A program made the position numbers and the translations under genes. Below, in pieces: positions 41,619 through 53,133 of a stretch of DNA of 64,000 nucleotides (positions within the stretch are counted from its first letter, which is position 1; each line of letters starts with the position of its first letter). Source of the stretch: Vreelandella andesensis (GTDB taxonomy: Bacteria; Pseudomonadota; Gammaproteobacteria; Pseudomonadales; Halomonadaceae); NCBI RefSeq assembly GCF_003989795.1, contig NZ_RZHG01000008.1, positions 62,001 to 126,000 of the forward strand. The letters are read 5' to 3'. Below the pieces are notes generated by a model, which did not search any database, was not told where the DNA came from, and was given only the letters and a program-made list of their open reading frames with translations.

Positions 41619-42236
41619 TTAAAGCTGAATGCCTGAGAAGGACATAAAGCCCAACGACATTAAGCCAACGGTAATAAACGTGATGCCAAGACCCTGAAGG
41701 CCGCCAGGCACGTCGCTATACTTCAGCTTCTCGCGGATACCAGCCAGTGCTGTAATAGCGAGCGCCCAGCCGACACCAGAACCAAATCCGTAGATTACGG
41801 ATTCGCCAAAGTTGTAGTTACGCTCAACCATAAACAGTACGCCACCGAGAATCGCGCAGTTAACAGTAATCAGCGGTAGGAATACGCCCAGTGCGTTATA
41901 AAGCGCCGGAACATATTTATCGAGAAACATTTCCAGAATCTGAACAAGTGCGGCAATAACGCCGATATAGCTCAGAAGCCCGAGGAATGAAAGATCGATG
42001 TTTTCAGTACCGCTTACGCCAGTCCAGGACAATGCGCCTTCAGCCAGCAGCAGGTTGAAGACAAGATTATTGACCGGAACCGAGATTGTCAGTACGACAA
42101 TAACAGCAATTCCAAGGCCAAATGCAGCAGAAACCTTCTTAGATACCGCCAGGAACGTACACATCCCTAAAAAGAAGGCTAATGCCAAGTTCTCAACGAA
42201 TACCGAAGCGACGAATAGGCTTAGATAGTGTTCCAT
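41619..42236 (-). CDS. nqrE: Na+-NQR subunit E
   Basis: Six-TM membrane subunit homologous to NqrD (inverted topology), together holding an iron centre in the membrane. 205 residues, beginning [19 protein letters not shown]. Conserved Cys in [12 protein letters not shown] and [11 protein letters not shown] match the iron-ligand positions. One nt separates it from nqrD. Confidence 0.96.
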   Translation of the reverse strand: MEHYLSLFVASVFVENLALAFFLGMCTFLAVSKKVSAAFGLGIAVIVVLTISVPVNNLVFNLLLAEGALSWTGVSGTENIDLSFLGLLSYIGVIAALVQILEMFLDKYVPALYNALGVFLPLITVNCAILGGVLFMVERNYNFGESVIYGFGSGVGWALAITALAGIREKLKYSDVPGGLQGLGITFITVGLMSLGFMSFSGIQL

Positions 42237-42237
42237 A

Positions 42238-42906
42238 TTACACGGCCTCCTTCGGCTTGGTGTTGTGCTTCATTTTGAACTCACTCTCTTCTACCTGCTC
42301 AGGATTAACTGAGCGCAGTACCCAAATCAGCAAACCGATAATGAAGAAGGCAGAAGGCGGCAGTAACATCATACCGTTAGGTACATACCAACCACCGTTT
42401 TGGACCGTGGGCAGGATCGTGAGGCCAAAAACACTCCCAGAACCCAGTAACTCACGGAAAAAGCCAACCACCATCAGGACAAAGCCATAGCCAAGGCCGT
42501 TACCAATACCGTCAAGGAACGACATACCCGGTGTATTGGTCATAGCAAAGCCTTCCGCACGGCCCATTACGATACAGTTAGTAATGATTAGGCCTACGAA
42601 GACCGATAGCTGCTTAGACATTTCATACGCATAGGCTTTAAGGATCTGGTCGACGACGATAACCAGTGATGCGATGATCGTCATCTGAACAATAATACGA
42701 ATCGAAGATGGAATCTGATTACGGATCAACGATACGAACATGCTTGAGAACGATGTTACGAAGATGACTGCCAGCGCCATTACCAGCGAAACGCTCATGC
42801 TGGTCGTCACCGCTAGTGCCGAACAAATTCCCAAAATCTGTAGCGCAATAGGATTGTTCTTAAAGATCGGCGCCGTTAAGACGCTTTTTGCATTTGCATC
42901 CGCCAT
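42238..42906 (-). CDS. nqrD: Na+-NQR subunit D
   Basis: Six-TM partner of NqrE. 222 residues. Conserved segments include [17 protein letters not shown] and [16 protein letters not shown], whose Cys residues match the iron-ligand positions. The C-terminus is charged and cytoplasmic. Spaced 2 nt from nqrC and 1 nt from nqrE. Confidence 0.96.
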   Translation of the reverse strand: MADANAKSVLTAPIFKNNPIALQILGICSALAVTTSMSVSLVMALAVIFVTSFSSMFVSLIRNQIPSSIRIIVQMTIIASLVIVVDQILKAYAYEMSKQLSVFVGLIITNCIVMGRAEGFAMTNTPGMSFLDGIGNGLGYGFVLMVVGFFRELLGSGSVFGLTILPTVQNGGWYVPNGMMLLPPSAFFIIGLLIWVLRSVNPEQVEESEFKMKHNTKPKEAV

Positions 42907-42908
42907 GA

Positions 42909-43730
42909 TCAGGCCCCCTCAACGTCGTCGAAGTTAGTGTCGGTGTCTTCGGCGTCTGATGGCTCGGTACCGCTGCGGAACCTGGCTAAGTAAAGGGCAA
43001 AGGCCTCTTCACTTAACCAGAACTGCAACATGTTGGTAACACCGTTACTAGTGAGCGTTGCGCCAGACAGAGCGTCCACTTCATACTGGTTGCTTGCACC
43101 GCCCTTGGTCAGGTGGATTTCTGGAGAGAGATCACCCTCTTCTTCGTAAATCTTTTTACCTTCCCACTGGGCTTGCCAACGCGGATTATTCACCTCAGCA
43201 CCAAGACCAGGTGTTTCGCTGTGGTCGTAATAGGTGATACTAACGATGGTATTACCGTCACCTTCAACAGCTAAGAAGCCCATCATACGACCCCAAAGCC
43301 CTTGCCCACGAATAGGCAGGACAATTTGATCTGGGTTCTCTTCGTCGCCGATCAGATAGATAGTCGCAAAATTCTCAACCCGCGACAAACCTGCAATGTC
43401 GCGGTCGCCGGAAAGTGTACGACCCGTTGCTGGATCGCGAGACGCTTCGAAACCATCGAAGGTATCGGGGTTGAACTGATCGGTATACTCACCGGTATCA
43501 AGCTCTACTACACGTGCAGTGATTTGGGTGCGGAACGCTTCCTCAACATCCATACCGGGCTCATAAAGATTTGCCACGTTAAGAATATTGGTTTTACGAT
43601 CCAGTTCCTGATTCAACTGCTGTGCGGGGCGAAGGGCTACAGCGGCCGTCGACACAATCACCGAACACACGATACACAGCGAGAACGCTACGATTAGGAC
43701 CTTTTTGATTGAGTTGTTACCTTGTGCCAT
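42909..43730 (-). CDS. nqrC: Na+-NQR subunit C (covalent FMN subunit)
   Basis: Periplasmic flavoprotein anchored by one N-terminal TM (res. 8-31). FMN is attached by ApbE to the Thr of the SGAT motif, here Thr225 in [13 protein letters not shown], the same position number as in Vibrio NqrC. 273 residues, with an acidic C-terminal tail. Overlaps nqrB by one base (TAATG). Confidence 0.97.
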   Translation of the reverse strand: MAQGNNSIKKVLIVAFSLCIVCSVIVSTAAVALRPAQQLNQELDRKTNILNVANLYEPGMDVEEAFRTQITARVVELDTGEYTDQFNPDTFDGFEASRDPATGRTLSGDRDIAGLSRVENFATIYLIGDEENPDQIVLPIRGQGLWGRMMGFLAVEGDGNTIVSITYYDHSETPGLGAEVNNPRWQAQWEGKKIYEEEGDLSPEIHLTKGGASNQYEVDALSGATLTSNGVTNMLQFWLSEEAFALYLARFRSGTEPSDAEDTDTNFDDVEGA

Positions 43731-44956
43731 TAGGCAGTCTCCTCGGCCGGTACGCCAGTCCGCTTGAGACGGCGTTTAACATTGGCCTGGACGAACATGT
43801 GATCAATCAGCGGTGCAAACAGGTTGGCAAACAAAATGGCCAACATGATGCCTTCCGGGAAAGCCGGGTTCACTACGCGAATCAGCACGGTCATCACACC
43901 AATTAGCGCACCAAACACTAAGCGACCTTGGTTAGTCATGGCGGCAGACACAGGGTCCGTTGCCATAAACACCATGCCGAAAGCGAAGCCACCAATGACT
44001 AAGTGCCAGTACCAGGGCATTGCAAACATCGGGTTGCTGTCAGAACCGATTAGGTTAAACAGCGTGCTGGTAATGACCATACCCAAGAAAACGCCCAGCA
44101 TAATTCGCCAGTTTGCGATCTTAGTCCACAGCAGTACGGCAGCACCGATCAGGATTGCTAGCGTTGATACTTCACCCACTGAGCCCGGTACGAAGCCTAA
44201 AAAGGCATCCCACCAGCTATACGTGTTGGTCAACGCAGACATGCCGTCTTGGAAGGCCATAGAAAGTGCCGTTGCGCCTGTATAACCATCTGCGGCTACC
44301 CATACTGCGTCACCCGAAATTTGTGCTGGATAAGCAAAGTATAAGAAAGCTCGGCCAGTCAACGCGGGGTTCAGGAAGTTCTTACCCGTTCCACCGAAGA
44401 TTTCTTTACCAATCACAACGCCGAAGGTAATACCTAAAGCAACCTGCCATAGCGGAATAGTTGCCGGAAGAATCAAAGCAAATAGTACAGAAGTTACGAA
44501 GAAGCCTTCGTTGACTTCATGCCCACGCTTAATGGCAAACATAACTTCCCAAAAACCACCTACCACGAACGTAACGAGATAGATTGGCAAGAAATAAGTT
44601 GCACCGAGTACGAAGTTAGCCCATAGGCTGCTGGGATCATGACCACCCGCAAGAGTCATCATGATTGCTTCACGCCAGCCATTCATCGAAGCGTAACCCG
44701 CTTCGATCGCGGTGTTTGCTTGCCAACCAGCATTCCACATGCCGAATAACATCGCAGGGAAGGTACACATCCACACAGTTATCATAATGCGCTTAAGGTC
44801 AACACCATCACGCACGTGGGACGTGGTTTTCGCAACGCTAGGCGGCGAATAAAAAACGGTATCTATCGCTTCGTAGAGCGGATAGAACTTTTCGTACCTA
44901 CCACCTTTATGGAAGTGCGGCTCGATATTATCGAGTGTTTGTCGAATACCCATCAT
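43730..44956 (-). CDS. nqrB: Na+-NQR subunit B (covalent FMN and riboflavin/quinone subunit)
   Basis: Largest membrane subunit, about 10 TM segments in 408 residues, site of Na+ translocation and ubiquinone interaction. The covalent FMN Thr is Thr229 in [29 protein letters not shown] is the other highly conserved block. The ATG overlaps the nqrA stop by one base. Confidence 0.97.
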   Translation of the reverse strand: MMGIRQTLDNIEPHFHKGGRYEKFYPLYEAIDTVFYSPPSVAKTTSHVRDGVDLKRIMITVWMCTFPAMLFGMWNAGWQANTAIEAGYASMNGWREAIMMTLAGGHDPSSLWANFVLGATYFLPIYLVTFVVGGFWEVMFAIKRGHEVNEGFFVTSVLFALILPATIPLWQVALGITFGVVIGKEIFGGTGKNFLNPALTGRAFLYFAYPAQISGDAVWVAADGYTGATALSMAFQDGMSALTNTYSWWDAFLGFVPGSVGEVSTLAILIGAAVLLWTKIANWRIMLGVFLGMVITSTLFNLIGSDSNPMFAMPWYWHLVIGGFAFGMVFMATDPVSAAMTNQGRLVFGALIGVMTVLIRVVNPAFPEGIMLAILFANLFAPLIDHMFVQANVKRRLKRTGVPAEETA

Positions 44957-46305
44957 CAGGCCTCTTTCTCGATCATGGTGAGATTGTCACGCAGGATAGG
45001 ACCGTACTCATATTTGCCTGGGCAAACATAGGTACACAGCGCCAGATCCTCTTCGTCCAGCTCAAGACACCCAAGCTGCATGGCAACCTCAATGTCGCCC
45101 ACAATCAGCGAACGCAGCAGCTGTGTTGGCATTACATCCAACGGCATAATGCGTTCGTAATTACCCACCGGCACCATGGCGCGTTCAGAGCCATTAGTAG
45201 AAGTTGTCGGTGCGTAGTTACTCAGGCCTTTAATCTTGGAAATGTAGATGCCCATAATTGAGTGGCGATTTGCGCCAGTGGACAGCCACCCCATAAAGGT
45301 GCGCTTATTGCCTTCTTCCAGCAAGCTCACCTGATTATGGAAACGCCCCAGATAGGTAAGATTACCTTCAGCAGAAGCGCCACAGAAGACAGAGCCTGAA
45401 ATTACACGGGTGTCATCAGGTTTGATGACTTCACCAGCTAAGAGTTCCTCAGTACTGGCACCAACACGGGTACGCAATAAACGAGGATTCTCAGCACGCG
45501 GGCCACCTACAGCAATGATACGGCTCGTATCAAGTTTGCCTTCAACAAACAGTTTACCGAATGCAATCACGTCCTGATAACCGATGTGCCACACTTTTTT
45601 ATGCAGGGCTACCGGCGAAAGGTAGTGAATGTGCGTGCCTACTAAACCTGCTGGATGCGGGCCAGCAAAACTCTCAGTTTTTACGCCAGCGACGTCACCA
45701 CCAGGAAGGGAAGCATTAGCACCCGTACATAGAAAAACGTTGCCCTCGGTCAGGCGGGTTAGCACCTTGAGGCCGTCTTCAAATGCTTGTGGGTTTTCGT
45801 TGATCACTACCGCAGGGTCAGCGCTAAGTGGATGCGTATCCACGGCAGTAACAAAAATATCGGTGGGAGTACTGTCGATGGCTGGGGTGCGAGAGAAAGG
45901 TCGGGTGCGCAAGGCAGTCCAAAGGCCTGATTCTAGCAATTGATCGACAACAGACTGGCGCTCGAGCTGCCCTAAAGCGCCACGATCATGAGAAGCGAAT
46001 GTCATCGCTTCTTCATTTTCATCGACTTTAATTACGACAGACAACAAGCGTCGCTTTTCGCCACGGTTAATAGCAACTATTTCACCGCTAGCGGGCGCTG
46101 TAAAACGCACACCATCAATTTTCTTATCGGTGAAAAGTAATTGGCCCAGTTTGACCTTATCCCCTTCCTGAACTTCCATCGTTGGCTTCATGCCAACGTA
46201 GTCGGTGCCCAGGATTGCCACGTGGCGCACAGGTCGCGCATCTTCAATACGCTGCTCGGGCGCTCCCGTGATGGGGAGATCCAGGCCTTTTTTGACTTCG
46301 ATCAT
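44956..46305 (-). CDS. nqrA: Na+-NQR subunit A
   Basis: Peripheral cytoplasmic subunit of the Na+ pump, 449 residues. Starts [18 protein letters not shown], followed by the family pattern [18 protein letters not shown], biotinyl-lipoyl-like domain segments, and ending with [20 protein letters not shown]. First gene of nqrABCDEF. Confidence 0.97.
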   Translation of the reverse strand: MIEVKKGLDLPITGAPEQRIEDARPVRHVAILGTDYVGMKPTMEVQEGDKVKLGQLLFTDKKIDGVRFTAPASGEIVAINRGEKRRLLSVVIKVDENEEAMTFASHDRGALGQLERQSVVDQLLESGLWTALRTRPFSRTPAIDSTPTDIFVTAVDTHPLSADPAVVINENPQAFEDGLKVLTRLTEGNVFLCTGANASLPGGDVAGVKTESFAGPHPAGLVGTHIHYLSPVALHKKVWHIGYQDVIAFGKLFVEGKLDTSRIIAVGGPRAENPRLLRTRVGASTEELLAGEVIKPDDTRVISGSVFCGASAEGNLTYLGRFHNQVSLLEEGNKRTFMGWLSTGANRHSIMGIYISKIKGLSNYAPTTSTNGSERAMVPVGNYERIMPLDVMPTQLLRSLIVGDIEVAMQLGCLELDEEDLALCTYVCPGKYEYGPILRDNLTMIEKEA

Positions 46306-46611
46306 AGTCTCGCCCAGTTGATGGATCGGATATACGAAGGTAAGGGGTTCGAATGCTTATTTCTGCTCAGTGAATTTTTATTGTCTGTTCAGATTGTTGC
46401 CAGTCAGGCCCAAGCAAGCTTGAACCACCCCGAAAAATCTATCGTATTATAAAGACAAGCGCGGCCAATGACCACATCCCTAACAGCCTCCTAAGGTGCT
46501 ATGTGCGCTTTAGACACACTTGTTTTCAACAAAAAAACCACCCGAAGGTGGCTTTTCTGTACATCTTCGCGCTTAAAAGCGCTTTAACGGCCGCTTAAAT
46601 GCCACTAAGGC
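46306..46611. promoter_or_regulatory. nqr promoter region and gap-nqrA spacer
   Basis: No gene. On the minus strand a TATAAT hexamer (complement at 46446-46451) lies ~140 bases before the nqrA ATG and is the best -10 candidate; the matching -35 is poor. The part next to gap contains the gap terminator. In P. aeruginosa an aroP-type gene sits between nqrA and gap; here nothing does. Confidence 0.4.
46531..46556 (-). terminator. Rho-independent terminator after gap
   Basis: On the minus strand GCCACC-TTCG-GGTGG is followed by seven T (46531-46537). Short 5-bp core stem with a stable TTCG tetraloop. Confidence 0.8.
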
Positions 46612-48075
46612 TCAAATTGTTTGATGTGGCAGCTTCAAAAACTTTACATTAGACATATGCTGAAGAATACGAATAACTTGGCAGCTGTAGCCAAATTCAT
46701 TGTCATACCACACATAAACAACCGCGTGCTTGCCATTTGCGATGGTAGCTTTGGCATCGACAATACCCGCATGTCGATTTCCAACAAAATCTGAGGACAC
46801 AACTTCTGCTGAGTCTACAAAATCAATCTGCTTCTGATTAGAAGAATCAATCGACATGCGACGCAGGTAGTCATTTAACGCCTCGGCGTCTGTGGCTTTT
46901 TCCAAGGTCAGGTTCAAAATCGCCATGGAAACGTTCGGCGTTGGTACGCGAATGGCATTACCCGTCAGCTTACCCTCAAGTTCGGGCAGCGCTTTTGCAA
47001 CAGCTTTTGCCGCGCCTGTTTCGGTCAGCACCATATTTAGCGCCGCACTACGACCACGACGGTCGCCTTTATGGTAATTATCGATAAGGTTTTGGTCGTT
47101 GGTGTAGGCGTGTACGGTTTCTACGTGCCCTGTTACTACGCCATATTCATCATTGAGTGCTTTCAGCACGGGTACAATAGCGTTTGTGGTGCAGGAGGCT
47201 GCCGACACAATACGGTCATTATCACCAATTGTTTCATGATTAATGCCGAACACGATATTTTTGATATCACCTTTACCAGGCGCTGTTAACAGTGCTTTCT
47301 TAGCACCCTTACACTCCAGATGCTGCCCCAGACCAGCTTCATCACGCCAGATACCGGTATTATCAACAATGACGGCATTGTCGATACCATAGGCTGTGTA
47401 ATCGATCTCACTTGGAGAGTCTGCGTAAATAACTTGAATTACGTTGCCGTTAACAATAAGTGTGCGCGCTTCAACATCAACGGTAATCGTGCCATCAAAA
47501 GGCCCGTGCACCGAATCACGACGCAGTAGGCTGGCGCGTTTTTCAAGGTCTTTAGCAACATCGCCACGGCCACGAACAACAATGGCTCGCAAACGCAGTA
47601 GGTTACCACCGCCCGCTTTTTCGATCATTACCCGCGCAAGCAAACGACCAATACGGCCAAAACCATAAAGCACTACGTCTTGAGGCTCGCCTTTGCTGCC
47701 GTTCGGCTGGAAGCCGTCAATTATCTCAGCAAGCTCTTTACGCAGGAAGGCATCAAGGTAACCACCGCCCTGGCGCTTAAAGTTAACCGCCAGCTTCCCA
47801 ACGTCAACATGGGCTGGACCGAGATTCATTTCACTCATCGCTTTCACGATGGGGAACGTGTCTTCAACGGACAGCTCGGTACCTTCAATTTTGCGAACAA
47901 AACGGTGATCTTTGAGGATGCGAATCACTGACCGCTTAATCAGGGAACGACCAAACATGGTGGCAACCACATTATTCTGGCGGTACAGCTGACCCACCAA
48001 TGGAATTATTTGCTCAGCCAGAGCTTCATTGCTTTGCCATTCCTGAAAAACGTTTTCGAGAGCTTGCTGACTCAC
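46612..48075 (-). CDS. gap: Glyceraldehyde-3-phosphate dehydrogenase, long N-extended form
   Basis: Oxidises or forms GAP/1,3-BPG in central carbon flow. The canonical GAPDH begins only at about res. 133 (DVVLYGFGRIGRLL). The catalytic Cys295 is in SAASCTTNAIVPVL. The ~130-residue N-terminal extension is shared with Pseudomonas PA3001-type enzymes. GTG at 48075 is preferred over ATG 48087 because GAGG lies 6 nt before it and the family starts near SQQALENVF, giving 487 residues. Divergent from mfd, as in Pseudomonas. Confidence 0.92.
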   Translation of the reverse strand: MSQQALENVFQEWQSNEALAEQIIPLVGQLYRQNNVVATMFGRSLIKRSVIRILKDHRFVRKIEGTELSVEDTFPIVKAMSEMNLGPAHVDVGKLAVNFKRQGGGYLDAFLRKELAEIIDGFQPNGSKGEPQDVVLYGFGRIGRLLARVMIEKAGGGNLLRLRAIVVRGRGDVAKDLEKRASLLRRDSVHGPFDGTITVDVEARTLIVNGNVIQVIYADSPSEIDYTAYGIDNAVIVDNTGIWRDEAGLGQHLECKGAKKALLTAPGKGDIKNIVFGINHETIGDNDRIVSAASCTTNAIVPVLKALNDEYGVVTGHVETVHAYTNDQNLIDNYHKGDRRGRSAALNMVLTETGAAKAVAKALPELEGKLTGNAIRVPTPNVSMAILNLTLEKATDAEALNDYLRRMSIDSSNQKQIDFVDSAEVVSSDFVGNRHAGIVDAKATIANGKHAVVYVWYDNEFGYSCQVIRILQHMSNVKFLKLPHQTI

Positions 48076-48362
48076 GTGCGGCCTCATTGGGTAGATAAGA
48101 AAAAAATACTGGAAACATTATCCTGAGCTTACCCACATGCCGCAATGAATGGATAGTCGCACTACATGTAGGGGTATTACAGAAAGAGCGGATTGACTAC
48201 AAGCCGCAATAATGCCTCGAAGTAATATAGTAACACTTTTGACGTTGGAGCAGCCCCCTTAACGAGTGACTTAACCTATCGTTGCTTTGCTCAGGCCTCT
48301 GCCTGAAAGTACTGATCGTGTATGATCCAGATTCCGTTTCAGCACAAAACGATACCGTAACT

Positions 48363-51300
48363 ATGCCTTCTTTCTCTCTGCTCGAACCGCCCCAACCAAA
48401 AGGGATTCGCGAAACGCTTTACCTAACAGCGCCGCCGGGCAGTGCGACTGCCCTGGCACTGGCTCAGGTTGCGTCAAACGCACCATTACTAGTTATTACG
48501 CCGAATACTGCCAGCGCACAGCGCCTGGAACAGGATCTAGCGTTCTACAGCAACGTTCCCGTTTTGCCTTTCCCGGACTGGGAAACGCTACCTTACGACA
48601 GCTTTTCTCCCCATCAGGATATAATTTCATCACGCCTGCGCACGCTGCGTCTGTTGCAAGATGGTGTGCGCGGCATTGTGCTGGTACCAATCAATACGCT
48701 GATGCAGCGATTGCCTCCCGTGTCATACATCGCCGGGCGCGTCATGACATTAAAAGCAGGTGCCACGCTTAAACGTGATGCCTTTCGCGAGTCGCTATCC
48801 CGCGCGGGCTATCGCGCCGTCGAGACGGTCTATGAGCCAGGTGAATACGCCATGCGCGGCGCCATCATCGATCTTTTTGCAATGGGCATGGATGAGCCCA
48901 TCCGCATTGATTTATTTGATGACGAGATTGATACGCTGCGCCATTTCGATCCTGGCAATCAGCGCTCTACTAAAAAAGTCGATGTAATTGAGCTACTACC
49001 CGCCCATGAGTACTCGCTAAGTCGCAGTGCCATTGCCTGCTTTCGAGAGCAGTTTGAAACGCTGTTTGATGTTGATCCACGCCAATGCCCCCTCTATAAC
49101 GACGCACTGAAAGCAATACCCTCACCAGGCTTGGAACAATACCTACCGCTATTCTTCGACGAGACCGCCTCGTTATTTGAGCACGTTACCGATGACACCC
49201 GCGTGGCGCTGCTGCCTGGCGTATACGAAGCAGCAGAGCAACACTGGCAGTCGATTGAATCACGCTACGAAAATTTGGGTGTTGACCCAACACGCCCACT
49301 ATTACCTCCTCTTCGGGCGTTTATTCCCGTCAATGACGTTTTCTCAGCAATTAAAGCTCGTCCACGCATTGAACTAACCGAAGATGACACGCAACGACAT
49401 GCTTTGACACCAAAAGCCCAGGCTCTACCTTCACTTGCGATTAACGCTCGCGCCAAGCAACCCCTTAACGAATTGGCTACCTTTCTGGATGCCCAACAAG
49501 CTACTCGAATACTGTTTGTTGCCGAGTCACGGGGGCGCAGAGAAGCATTAGAAGAAATATTGGCACCGCTTAAGCTAAAACTGCCTCACAGCGACAGCTT
49601 CCAAGACTTTCTAACCAGCACCGACCGCATTGCCATCACTGAAAGCCTAGTGGGTAGCGGCTTATGGCTTACCGAGCCTGATATTGCAGTCATCAGCGAA
49701 ACCGAATTATTTGGGGATGTGGTGCGCCAAAGTCGTCGGCGGGAAAAAGCCACCGACGACAACGAACTGGCCGTGCGTCATCTATCCGAGCTACGAGAAG
49801 GCGCACCGGTTGTACACCAAGCGCATGGTGTAGGCCGCTACCTAGGGTTAGAAACCCTTGAAGCTGGCGGTCAGGCAAACGAATTCTTGGCTCTTTCCTA
49901 TGCCGACGGCGCTAAACTTTACGTTCCTGTGGATAGCCTGCATCTTATTTCGCGTTATAGCGGCGCTGATGACGAACTAGCCCCACTGCATAAACTAGGC
50001 TCAGATCAGTGGGAAAAAGCCCGTCGCAAAGCGGCTGAGAAAATCCGCGACACTGCCGCCGAGCTACTCGACATCTACGCACGACGTGAGGCTCAGGAAG
50101 GATTTGTCTACGACACGCCTGGGGATGAGTACATTCGCTTCTCTGCCAGCTTCCCGTTTGAAGAGACCCCCGACCAGCAGGCAGCCATTGAAGCGGTTAT
50201 TAACGACATGGTTTCCCCACAGCCAATGGATCGCGTCGTATGCGGGGATGTAGGGTTTGGCAAGACCGAAGTCGCCATGCGTGCTGCATTCCTAGCCGTG
50301 CAAACAGGCCGCCAAGTAGTCGTGCTTGTGCCTACGACGCTGCTCGCTCGCCAGCATTTTGAAAACTTCCGCGACCGCTTTGCCGACACCGCTGTCAACA
50401 TTAGCCTTATCTCACGCTTCACCAGTGGTAAAGAGATGACGCAAACTCTAGAAAGCATCAAAAATGGCCAAACCGACATCGTGATCGGCACCCATAAATT
50501 GCTTTCTAAAAGCGTTGAGCTGCCTAAGATGGGGCTTTTAATTATCGATGAAGAACATCGCTTCGGGGTCGCGCAAAAAGAGAAACTCAAAACACTGCGT
50601 GCCGAAATCGATATTCTGACGCTAACGGCAACGCCGATTCCCCGCACCTTGAATATGGCCATGAGTGGCATCCGAGACCTTTCGATTATCGCCACCCCAC
50701 CAGCGCGACGCTTATCGGTCAAAACATTTGTGCAACAGAGAGACAGCAGCATTATTAAAGAGGCGCTGCTACGGGAAATATTGCGCGGCGGACAAGTCTA
50801 TTTTTTGCATAATGAAGTCAAAACAATCGAAAACGCTGCTGAACAAATTCGCGAGCTGGTGCCCGAAGCACGGGTAGCTGTTGCCCATGGCCAGTTACCA
50901 GAGCGCAGCCTAGAGCGGGTAATGTCCAACTTCTACCACCGTCGCTTTAACGTGCTGGTATGCTCAACCATTATAGAAACCGGCATTGACGTGCCTAGCG
51001 CCAATACAATTTTAATTGAGCGCGCAGACAAGTTTGGTTTGGCCCAGCTCCACCAACTACGGGGGCGTGTTGGACGCAGCCACCATCAAGCATATGCTTA
51101 CCTGCTAACACCGCCACCCAAAGCAATGACAAGAGATGCAGTCAAGCGCCTGGAAGCGATTAGCGCATCTGATGACCTCGGTGCCGGTTTTACCCTAGCA
51201 AGCCACGACATGGAGATTCGCGGCGCAGGCGAACTGTTAGGCGACGAGCAAAGCGGTCAAATGGAAACCATCGGCTACACGCTTTACATGGAAATGCTGG

Positions 51301-51812
51301 ATCGCGCAGTGAAAGCTATCCGGGCGGGCAAAACGCCTAACATCGATGCCCCGTTCAACACCGGCGTCGAAATCAGTCTTAACCTGTCAGCGCTGATTCC
51401 GGACGACTATATTCACGACGTACAGCAGCGCCTCGTTATGTACAAGCGCATCGCCAACACCCAAAGCGATGCTGAGCTTAAAGAGCTACAAGTCGAGCTT
51501 ATCGATCGCTTTGGGTTACTGCCTCAACCCTTGAAAAACCTGATTCGTCAAACCAGGCTGCGACACCGCGCTGAACAGCTGGGTGTGGCGCGCATTGAAG
51601 CTGGAGAAAGCCGTGGACGAGTGCTTTTTAATAGCGCCACTCAGGTCGATCCATTAACACTGGTGACACTCATTCAAAAATCGCCACAGCATTACCGCTT
51701 GGATGGCTCAGACACCTTACGATTTGAATTTCCAATGGAAACTGCCGAACAGCGTTTTGATAAGATCGAAGCGCTACTGACTACACTCAATCAAAAACTA
51801 GCGGCGGCGTGA
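48363..51812 (+). CDS. mfd: Transcription-repair coupling factor Mfd
   Basis: ATP-driven translocase that removes stalled RNA polymerase at lesions and recruits UvrA. ATG 48363 gives 1149 residues (E. coli 1148); the longer frame adds 27 residues without support. Order: UvrB-like N-terminal domains with FPDWETLPYDSFSPHQDI, the RNAP-interacting region with VVHQAHGVGRYLGLE, Walker A GDVGFGKTE (about res. 628-636), DEEHRFGV, the ATPase motifs TATPIPRTLNMA and GRVGRSHHQAYAYLL, and the C-terminal D7 domain. Confidence 0.97.
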   Translation: MPSFSLLEPPQPKGIRETLYLTAPPGSATALALAQVASNAPLLVITPNTASAQRLEQDLAFYSNVPVLPFPDWETLPYDSFSPHQDIISSRLRTLRLLQDGVRGIVLVPINTLMQRLPPVSYIAGRVMTLKAGATLKRDAFRESLSRAGYRAVETVYEPGEYAMRGAIIDLFAMGMDEPIRIDLFDDEIDTLRHFDPGNQRSTKKVDVIELLPAHEYSLSRSAIACFREQFETLFDVDPRQCPLYNDALKAIPSPGLEQYLPLFFDETASLFEHVTDDTRVALLPGVYEAAEQHWQSIESRYENLGVDPTRPLLPPLRAFIPVNDVFSAIKARPRIELTEDDTQRHALTPKAQALPSLAINARAKQPLNELATFLDAQQATRILFVAESRGRREALEEILAPLKLKLPHSDSFQDFLTSTDRIAITESLVGSGLWLTEPDIAVISETELFGDVVRQSRRREKATDDNELAVRHLSELREGAPVVHQAHGVGRYLGLETLEAGGQANEFLALSYADGAKLYVPVDSLHLISRYSGADDELAPLHKLGSDQWEKARRKAAEKIRDTAAELLDIYARREAQEGFVYDTPGDEYIRFSASFPFEETPDQQAAIEAVINDMVSPQPMDRVVCGDVGFGKTEVAMRAAFLAVQTGRQVVVLVPTTLLARQHFENFRDRFADTAVNISLISRFTSGKEMTQTLESIKNGQTDIVIGTHKLLSKSVELPKMGLLIIDEEHRFGVAQKEKLKTLRAEIDILTLTATPIPRTLNMAMSGIRDLSIIATPPARRLSVKTFVQQRDSSIIKEALLREILRGGQVYFLHNEVKTIENAAEQIRELVPEARVAVAHGQLPERSLERVMSNFYHRRFNVLVCSTIIETGIDVPSANTILIERADKFGLAQLHQLRGRVGRSHHQAYAYLLTPPPKAMTRDAVKRLEAISASDDLGAGFTLASHDMEIRGAGELLGDEQSGQMETIGYTLYMEMLDRAVKAIRAGKTPNIDAPFNTGVEISLNLSALIPDDYIHDVQQRLVMYKRIANTQSDAELKELQVELIDRFGLLPQPLKNLIRQTRLRHRAEQLGVARIEAGESRGRVLFNSATQVDPLTLVTLIQKSPQHYRLDGSDTLRFEFPMETAEQRFDKIEALLTTLNQKLAAA

Positions 51813-51917
51813 ACCTTGGGGCAAACTTGCTTGAAAACCCAATACTCGGTCCTCTAACCGCTGCCCATGGCAACGCTAGCTTGCAGTTATCAGCGCATCA
51901 TTTAATTAGGAATCTTC

Positions 51918-53042
51918 ATGAATATTCGTCAGCTTTATAATGTTTGGGGCCCGACTAGCCTCGCTGTCTTACTGGCAGCAAGCCTTGCTAGCCCCGTTTA
52001 TGCACAGCAGTCAGCCGACACGGCTGAGGGCGCAGCCATCCTTGCCGAAGAAGCACTAGCCAGTGCTGACCAGCTTGAAGAGCAAAAGGAATTGCCCCGC
52101 GGTCATTTCCGTCTTCCTGAGACGGGTGACATTATTGGAGAACACTACACCGTTGTTGTAGAAGATCCTGAAGAGACACTCATCGACATAGCACGACGCC
52201 ACAACATTGGTTATGAAGAAATTCGCATGGCCAATCCAGACGTCAGCCTGTGGGTACCTGGCGAAGGAACAGAAGTCGTTATTCCTACGCGCTACATTCT
52301 TCCGCCTGCACCACGTGAAGGAGTGGTCGTTAATCTATCTGAATTACGACTTTACTATTACCCAGCTGACAATCCCGGCATTGTTGAAACCTATCCTGTC
52401 AGCGTTGGGCGTGAAGAATTTGCCACGCCCATCGGCATAACCCGCACGACAGTGAAAGTGAAAGATCCCGCCTGGGCGCCTCCGGCTTCTATGCGTCGTG
52501 AAGCAGCAGCACGTGGCGAGCCAGCGCCCTCTATTGTGCCAGCTGGCCCCGATAACCCCCTGGGTCGTCATGCTATTTTGCTCGCCATGCCTAGTTACCT
52601 GATTCATGGCACCAACCGCCCTGAAGGCGTTGGCATGCGGGTAAGCCGTGGCTGCATCCGGATGTACCCGGAAGATATCGAATCACTCTATGAGCGTCTG
52701 CCTAGCGGCACTCAGGTCAACTTGATGGATGCACCATTTAAAGCAGGCTGGGCAGCTGACGGTACCTTGTTTGTGCAATCTTACCCTCAGCTTGAAGAGA
52801 ACGTCGGCGACTTCGAGCCATTGCTGAACGCTATAGAGCGAGTAAGCAAGCTCACTGAAGATCAGGCAGACGTTGACTATGCTCAGGTGAAACTAGCGGT
52901 AGAAAATCCAAATGGTCGCTTTGTGGCGCTTTATGGCCCCCAAGCACCGGCACCAGCGCCCGCTGAAGAACCTGTAAAACTTGATGGTTTATTAGAAGAA
53001 ATTGAGTTGACGACAGCAGATCAGGCCGAGGAAAAGGCGTAA
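51918..53042 (+). CDS. L,D-transpeptidase with LysM (ErfK/YcfS-like)
   Basis: Periplasmic enzyme of the YkuD family, whose E. coli relatives attach Braun lipoprotein to peptidoglycan. Signal peptide res. 1-29 (PVYAQ), LysM-like motif about res. 76-124 (HYTVVVEDPEETLIDIARRH onward), YkuD domain about res. 135-272. The catalytic block has His230 (YLIHGTNRPEGVGM) and Cys246 (SRGCIRMYPED). The Pro/Ala-rich and acidic C-terminal tail is variable. It is convergent with the OprI-like lipoprotein gene. Confidence 0.93.
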   Translation: MNIRQLYNVWGPTSLAVLLAASLASPVYAQQSADTAEGAAILAEEALASADQLEEQKELPRGHFRLPETGDIIGEHYTVVVEDPEETLIDIARRHNIGYEEIRMANPDVSLWVPGEGTEVVIPTRYILPPAPREGVVVNLSELRLYYYPADNPGIVETYPVSVGREEFATPIGITRTTVKVKDPAWAPPASMRREAAARGEPAPSIVPAGPDNPLGRHAILLAMPSYLIHGTNRPEGVGMRVSRGCIRMYPEDIESLYERLPSGTQVNLMDAPFKAGWAADGTLFVQSYPQLEENVGDFEPLLNAIERVSKLTEDQADVDYAQVKLAVENPNGRFVALYGPQAPAPAPAEEPVKLDGLLEEIELTTADQAEEKA

Positions 53043-53057
53043 TCAAATCAAAGGTAT

Positions 53058-53087
53058 AAAAAAACCCCGCCAAAGCGGGGTTTTTTT
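53058..53087. terminator. Bidirectional terminator between L,D-transpeptidase and lipoprotein genes
   Basis: AAAACCCCGC (53061-53070) pairs with GCGGGGTTTT (53075-53084), flanked by A-run and T-run on both strands. Suits both convergent genes. Confidence 0.92.
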
Positions 53088-53133
53088 ACATCAACAGCAA
53101 CCCTAAGCTTTAACACTTAGAGCCCAAGCAGAA

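Noticed and set aside
50108..50752. 214-codon minus-strand open frame
   Set aside because: Antisense to the Mfd helicase motifs, Ser-rich and without recognisable domains.
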